DNA from: RUG626 sp964553775
Lineage (GTDB): Bacteria > Bacillota > Clostridia > Oscillospirales > Oscillospiraceae
Assembly (NCBI GenBank): GCA_964553775.1
Contig: CAZKLU010000086.1
Span: 1-6,483 of the forward strand
Length of the DNA: 6,483 nucleotides
Direction: 5' to 3'
Position numbers and translations under genes: made by a program. The notes under the pieces were generated by a model that saw nothing but the letters and a program-made list of their open reading frames with translations, was not told where the DNA came from and did not search any database. Position 1 is the first letter of the stretch, and each line of letters begins with the position of its first letter. Positions 5,501 through 6,483 of the stretch are shown piece by piece.

Positions 5501-6175
5501 TTGCAGGCACAGCGCTATGGATATATCAGACCTGTTGTAATCGAGGATTACGATTTGATCTATGAGCTTTGGAATAGCACAGAGCAATCAAGGCGCGCAA
5601 TAAATCCGGTGGATGATAGCAGAGAAGGAATTGAAAAATACTTAAAGCGCAATCCAACAACTTGCTTTTTGGCATATACAAATGAGGGTACTGAAAATCG
5701 CAAGATAGCCGGTGTTATACTTACCGGTCATGATGGAAGACGCGCTATTGTGCATCATTTGTGTGTTCATCCTGATTTTTGCCGTCAAGGAGCAGCTCGA
5801 ATGCTTGTTAAAAAGGCGGAAGAAGCCCTGCGTAAAGAAGGCATTGCAAAAGTATTCGGACTGGTTTTTAAAGTCTCGTCCGTTTATGAGCTTCTTGAGA
5901 CTTGCTATCTCATTGAAACTGAGAATACCGGATCTTGCGGAAGCCCCGACGGCAGTTTCCGATGTCTTCGCGGTCTTACACTTTATGTACCCCTCCGCGA
6001 CAAGCCATTCCGCTTACGGACTATCAGAATAACAGCTGTAACAATAAGAGCTGTCAGGAGAATTGCCGGTAAGTGTGATACGAACCACAACAAACTCTCC
6101 AAAACAAACTCACGAACATCTCTAAGGTTTTCCTTGATTCCCTCGACCGCTCTTTCAAAGAAGTCAGACGGCTGA
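5501..6175 (+). pseudogene. GNAT-family N-acetyltransferase remnant, damaged at both ends
   Basis: GNAT enzymes transfer acetyl from acetyl-CoA to an amine. Recognisable homology covers codons about 8-124 (to 5872). It begins IRPVVIEDYDLIYELW, continues with DDSREGIEKYLKRNP, the beta strand IAGVILTGHDGRRAIVHHL and the acetyl-CoA loop VHPDFCRQGAARMLV, and ends EGIAKVFGLVFK. The only in-frame start is TTG at 5501, without a ribosome binding site. An ATG at 5517 followed by GATATATCAGA would give the natural beginning MDIRPVV if one AT unit were removed, which suggests a 2-nt slippage lesion. After codon 124 the expected last helix and strands are absent, and the frame continues antisense to a different gene fragment (from 5983). 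No substrate can be inferred. A functional short protein from the TTG is possible but unlikely. Confidence 0.7.
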
Positions 6176-6291
6176 GAACTCAATTCAACAACCTCATACA
6201 CATACAGCTGAACCGCAGCAAACGCCACTTTATCATCGTAAGTCTTAATTGTGGTCTGCAAATTGTCAAGCATATACTGACAATTCAACAT
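5983..6291 (-). pseudogene. C-terminal fragment of a DUF4349-like membrane protein
   Basis: The 102-codon frame resembles the C-terminal end of DUF4349 proteins. A stretch like LDNLQTTIKTYDDKVAFAAVQLYVYEV (pieces at 8-34) ends the coiled-coil and beta region. A linker with FFERAVEGIKENLRDVREFV (45-63) follows, then one membrane segment at about 68-92 (LLWFVSHLPAILLTALIVTA...) and a positively charged tail RKRNGLSRR. Intact family members are several times longer, with an N-terminal signal or lipoprotein anchor, so the first two thirds are missing. No ribosome binding site precedes the ATG at 6291. The fragment converges on, and overlaps, the open frame of the damaged GNAT gene, so the junction looks like a deletion or rearrangement. 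The family call is from memory of the pattern and is moderately sure. Confidence 0.6.
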
Positions 6292-6364
6292 GAATATTCT
6301 ATTTTTCAGCTGCCTGATTATAAAGTGTGAATAACAGAGACTCCGTAGTAAAGAGAAAATGTTT

Positions 6365-6394
6365 TTCTTGTCATTATGGCGGTTATGATATAAT
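6365..6394 (+). promoter_or_regulatory. Extended -10 promoter for the right-edge gene
   Basis: TGATATAAT (6386-6394) is a perfect extended -10. Possible -35 elements are TTCTTG (6365-6370, 18-bp spacer) or TTGTCA (6368-6373, 15-bp spacer), both imperfect. Transcription should start near 6401, about 50 nt ahead of the ATG. Confidence 0.65.
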
Positions 6395-6402
6395 ATTAAA
6401 AA

Positions 6403-6428
6403 TCAAATTATTCTATAGAGTAATTTGA
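6403..6428. promoter_or_regulatory. 26-bp near-perfect palindrome, candidate operator
   Basis: The arms TCAAATTA and TAATTTGA flank the inner palindrome TCTATAGA, with one mismatched base pair between inner and outer parts. In all 24 of 26 positions are symmetric. It lies at about +2 to +27 of the predicted transcript, where a bound repressor would block initiation. As RNA it could also form a 5' hairpin. Confidence 0.55.
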
Positions 6429-6452
6429 AAAAAATTTGAGGGAGAAAAAACA

Positions 6453-6483
6453 ATGGATAATCAGCCCAACAATCAAAACTATA
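6453..6483 (+). CDS. Start of an unidentified gene (partial, 10 codons)
   Basis: The ATG at 6453 follows GAGGGAG (6438-6444) by 8 nt, and a good promoter and palindrome lie upstream, so this is very likely a real gene. The visible residues are MDNQPNNQNY, an Asn/Gln/Pro-rich beginning. Such low-complexity N-termini precede zinc-ribbon or membrane domains in many clostridial envelope proteins, but ten residues cannot identify the product. The gene continues past the right edge of the window. Confidence 0.7.
   Translation, partial: MDNQPNNQNY

Noticed and set aside
5828..6027. A minus-strand frame beginning AEWLVAEGYIKCK, antisense to the GNAT end
   Set aside because: It begins right after an in-frame stop, overlaps the DUF4349-like fragment in another frame and matches no family I recognise.
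1..6483. CRISPR array, insertion sequence, rRNA or integrase
   Set aside because: No regularly spaced repeats, transposase or integrase motifs or rRNA-like sequence were seen on either strand.

Overview
The window looks like chromosome of a low-to-mid GC Gram-positive anaerobe (Bacillota, probably class Clostridia). The evidence is strong AGGAGG-type ribosome binding sites, sigma-A promoters of the TTGACA/TATAAT type, a CCA-encoding tRNA-Leu with a U-tract terminator, a BlaI/BlaR1-type pair and a bacillus-type ammonia-dependent NadE. I cannot name a genus from sequence alone. Almost everything recognisable lies on the minus strand.

Region 1 (1-1295): a two-gene regulatory module of the BlaI/MecI type. 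The repressor (866-1225) is followed one base later by a BlaR1/MecR1-type M56 membrane metalloprotease that runs off the left edge. A near-consensus promoter ahead of the repressor carries two BlaI-like dyads, one perfect, so the module is probably autoregulated. No beta-lactamase or other target gene is in view.

Region 2 (1296-2043): a gene-poor stretch holding one hairpin of unknown role and two antisense, signal-less open frames. A complete tRNA-Leu(GAG) follows, with its own consensus promoter and two tandem intrinsic terminators.

Region 3 (2003-5344): an intact NAD salvage operon, nadE-pncA-pncB, read right to left with overlapping or abutting junctions. PncA deamidates nicotinamide to nicotinate, PncB makes nicotinate mononucleotide, and NadE performs the last amidation to NAD. 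The middle step (NadD) is not encoded here. Upstream are promoter-like sequences and a long AT-rich leader with repeated TCAGAA motifs, a palindrome and a stem-loop. I could not assign the leader to a known riboswitch class.

Region 4 (5501-6291): two converging gene remnants. One is a GNAT acetyltransferase whose start appears shifted by an extra AT dinucleotide and whose C-terminus is replaced. The other is the C-terminal end of a DUF4349-like membrane protein. This looks like an old rearrangement scar.

Region 5 (6365-6483): an extended -10 promoter, a 26-bp near-perfect palindrome in the presumed early transcribed region, and the first 10 codons of a new plus-strand gene.

I found no convincing unprecedented system. 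The best leads are the twin BlaI operators, the nadE leader, the palindrome near the right edge and the unexplained 1389-1639 segment.
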